From contig NZ_JANIAA010000007.1 in NCBI RefSeq assembly GCF_024505145.1, positions 62,001 through 126,000 of the forward strand: DNA of 64,000 nt. The letters are read 5' to 3'. The stretch is from Streptomyces rugosispiralis (GTDB lineage Bacteria; Actinomycetota; Actinomycetes; Streptomycetales; Streptomycetaceae). A program made the position numbers and the translations under genes. Below are positions 62,035 through 64,000 of the stretch, in pieces (the first letter of the stretch is position 1; the number at the start of each line of letters is the position of its first letter). Under the pieces are notes generated by a model. It did not search any database. It worked only from the letters and a program-made list of their open reading frames with translations, and was not told the DNA's origin.

Positions 62035-63525
62035 CTACCCCGCCAGCTTGGCCAGCGCCGCGTCGACCCGGGCCAGGGTGCGCTCGCGGCCCAGGACCTC
62101 CAGGGACTCGAACAGCGGCAGCCCGACCGTGCGCCCGGTGACCGCGACGCGCAGCGGCGCCTGGGCCTTGCCCAGCTTCAGGCCGTGCTCCTCACCTGCC
62201 GCGAGGACCGCGGCCTTCAGGGTCTCGGCGTCCCAGTCCGCCTCGGCGAGCCGGGTGCGGACCGAGGCCAGGAGCGCGTCCGCGCCAGGCTTCATCGCCT
62301 TGGTCCAGGACGCCTCGTCGGCCACCGGCTCGCCGAGGAAGAGGAAGTCCACGTTCGCGGTGATGTCGGACAGGACCGTCAGCCGGGTCTGGGCCAGCGG
62401 GGCCAGCGCCTCGAAGGCGGCCGCGTCGAAGGCCTCCGGGGCCCACGGCGCGTGCGGGGCCTTCAGCCAGGGCTCGCACGCCTCGATGAACGCCTTCACG
62501 TCCAGCAGCCGGATGTGGTCCGCGTTGATCGCCTCGGCCTTCTTGAGGTCGAAGCGCGCCGGGTTGGCGTTCACCGCCGAGATGTCGAACGCCTCGACCA
62601 TCTCCTCCAGCGAGAAGACGTCCCGGTCGGCGGAGAGCGACCAGCCCAGCAGGGAGAGGTAGTTGAGCAGCCCCTCGGGGAGGAAGCCGCGCTCGCGGTA
62701 GAGGTTCAGCGAGGCCTGCGGATCACGCTTGGAGAGCTTCTTGTTGCCCTCGCCCATGACATACGGGAGGTGACCGAAGACGGGCACCGTGCCCCCGCCC
62801 ACACCGATCTCGGCGAGCGCGCGGTAGAGCGCGATCTGCCGCGGGGTGGAGGAGAGCAGGTCCTCGCCGCGCAGTACGTGCGTGATCTCCATCAGCGCGT
62901 CGTCGACGGGGTTGACGAGCGTGTAGAGGGGCGCGCCGTTGGCCCGCACGATCCCGTAGTCCGTGACGTTCTCGGGGGCGAAGGTCAGCTCACCGCGCAC
63001 CAGGTCGGTGAAGGTGATCGGCTCGTCCGGCATCCGGAAGCGCACGATCGAGGCGCGCCCCTCGGCCTCGTACGCCGCGATCTGCTCGGCGGTCAGGGTG
63101 CGGCACTTCCCGTCGTAGCCGGAGGGCCGGCCGGCCTTGCGGGCCGCCTCGCGGCGCTCCTCCAGTTCCTCGGCGGTGCAGTAGCAGCGGTAGGCGCGGC
63201 CCGCCTCCAGCAGCTTCTCCGCGACCTCGCGGTAGAGGTCCATCCGCTGCGACTGGCGGTAGGGCGCGTGCGGACCGCCGACCTCGGGGCCCTCGTCCCA
63301 GTCGAAGCCCAGCCAGCGCATGGCGTCCAGCAGCTGGGTGTAGGACTCCTCGGAGTCGCGCGCGGCGTCGGTGTCCTCGATGCGGAACACCAGGGTGCCG
63401 CCGTGGTGGCGGGCGAAGGCCCAGTTGAACAGGGCCGTGCGGACCAGGCCGACATGGGGGTTGCCGGTCGGCGAGGGACAGAAACGAACCCGCACGGGGG
63501 CGGAGGAGGAGGATGCGCTAGCCAC
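62035..63525 (-). CDS. gltX: Glutamyl-tRNA synthetase
   Basis: GluRS, 496 residues, class I. HIGH motif is [24 protein letters not shown] is [10 protein letters not shown]. Other conserved parts are [34 protein letters not shown] and [12 protein letters not shown]. In actinomycetes without GlnRS it also charges tRNA-Gln with Glu, later amidated by GatCAB; both tRNAs lie just downstream. GTG 63525 overlaps the upstream stop by 8 nt. Confidence 0.97.
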   Translation of the reverse strand: MASASSSSAPVRVRFCPSPTGNPHVGLVRTALFNWAFARHHGGTLVFRIEDTDAARDSEESYTQLLDAMRWLGFDWDEGPEVGGPHAPYRQSQRMDLYREVAEKLLEAGRAYRCYCTAEELEERREAARKAGRPSGYDGKCRTLTAEQIAAYEAEGRASIVRFRMPDEPITFTDLVRGELTFAPENVTDYGIVRANGAPLYTLVNPVDDALMEITHVLRGEDLLSSTPRQIALYRALAEIGVGGGTVPVFGHLPYVMGEGNKKLSKRDPQASLNLYRERGFLPEGLLNYLSLLGWSLSADRDVFSLEEMVEAFDISAVNANPARFDLKKAEAINADHIRLLDVKAFIEACEPWLKAPHAPWAPEAFDAAAFEALAPLAQTRLTVLSDITANVDFLFLGEPVADEASWTKAMKPGADALLASVRTRLAEADWDAETLKAAVLAAGEEHGLKLGKAQAPLRVAVTGRTVGLPLFESLEVLGRERTLARVDAALAKLAG

Positions 63526-64000
63526 GCTTGATCACCTTGTTGGTGAGAGTGCCGATGCCTTCGATGGTGACGGCGACCTCGTCGCCGACGGAGAGCGGGC
63601 CGACGCCCGCCGGGGTGCCGGTGAGCACGACGTCGCCGGGGAGCAGCGTCATCGCCTCGGTGATGTGCACGATCAGGTCCTCGATCGGGCGCACCATCTC
63701 GCTCGTACGGCCGAGCTGACGCTGTTCACCGTTGACGGTGCACATGATGCCGAGGTCGCCGGCGCGCGTCAGGTCGATATCGGTCTCCACCCAGGGGCCC
63801 AGCGGGCAGGAGGTGTCGAAGCCCTTGGCCCGCGCCCACTGCTTCTCGCGCCGCTGGGCGTCGCGGGCCGTGATGTCGTTGCCGCAGGTGTAGCCGAGGA
63901 TGACGTCCTGGACGCGGTCGCGCGGCACCTCACGGCACATCCGTCCGATGACCACGGCCAGCTCGGCCTCGTAGTGCACCTCGGAGGAGAAGGAGGGGTA
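63518..64000 (-). CDS. Fumarylacetoacetate hydrolase (FAH) family protein, 5' truncated by window
   Basis: C-terminal ~160 residues of a FAH-domain hydrolase; the frame is open to the window edge, so the true start is off it. Metal-binding landmarks are [14 protein letters not shown] (Glu), [17 protein letters not shown] (Asp), [12 protein letters not shown] and [16 protein letters not shown]. Substrate unknown. It overlaps gltX and is cotranscribed with it. Confidence 0.92.
   Translation of the reverse strand, partial: YPSFSSEVHYEAELAVVIGRMCREVPRDRVQDVILGYTCGNDITARDAQRREKQWARAKGFDTSCPLGPWVETDIDLTRAGDLGIMCTVNGEQRQLGRTSEMVRPIEDLIVHITEAMTLLPGDVVLTGTPAGVGPLSVGDEVAVTIEGIGTLTNKVIKRG

Overview
The window is a stretch of chromosome from a high-G+C actinomycete, almost certainly Streptomyces. 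The evidence is very GC-rich third codon positions, frequent GTG starts and some TTG starts, a cluster of four type I signal peptidases (sipW/X/Y/Z), nsdA, hupS with a histone-like tail, glcP next to smc, ndgR divergent from leuCD, and the rpsP-khpA-rimM-trmD-rplS operon. Gene order matches, from memory, the conserved core of Streptomyces coelicolor around SCO5547-SCO5604. No transposase, integrase, phage gene or CRISPR array was seen.

Layout. 1-11.2 kb: one long minus-strand block runs from rpsP through khpA, rimM, trmD and rplS, then sipW-X-Y, a strong terminator, and sipZ-NUDIX-DUF2469-yraN-comM-dprA. 11.3-16.5 kb: a SprT-like zinc protein, an archaeal-type prolyl-tRNA synthetase, a convergent methyltransferase and ffh. 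16.6-24 kb: a 90-bp tandem repeat, the nitrogen operon amtB-glnK-glnD behind a clear GlnR box, nsdA, and a PrimPol-like protein. 24-32 kb: ftsY; a small secreted protein with a histidine kinase and response regulator; a protein with a Cys/Asp repeat; a luciferase-like oxidoreductase; and glcP with a well-defined promoter and operator. 32-46.7 kb: smc (with a giant hinge insert), a small coiled-coil protein, acylphosphatase, a CAP-domain secreted protein, an HxlR regulator, mutM, rnc, rpmF, DUF177, a DivIVA-like protein, coaD, rsmD and recG. 46.7-57.1 kb: FakA-like kinase, rpmB, thiD, thiL, a one-domain Lrp protein, a DUF3515 lipoprotein, ddl, gpsA, plsC-like, cofC fused to a small domain, and hupS. 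57.1-64 kb: leuD, leuC, ndgR, a DUF4188 protein, a MerR regulator, a Glu/Gln tRNA cluster, gltX and a truncated FAH-family hydrolase.

How the genes fit together. Several form a protein-synthesis and export group: ribosomal proteins, tRNA and rRNA modification, both SRP GTPases (Ffh and FtsY) and signal peptidases. AmtB, GlnK and GlnD sense and import ammonium. LeuCD and NdgR control leucine synthesis. GluRS sits next to both tRNA-Glu and tRNA-Gln, as expected where Gln-tRNA is made by transamidation.

The most unusual signals are these. Several genes carry short tandem near-copies of their own stop-codon region just downstream. SMC has a low-complexity insert of about 280 residues in the hinge. 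sipX reads about 75 codons into sipY. CofC is fused in frame to a normally separate small domain.
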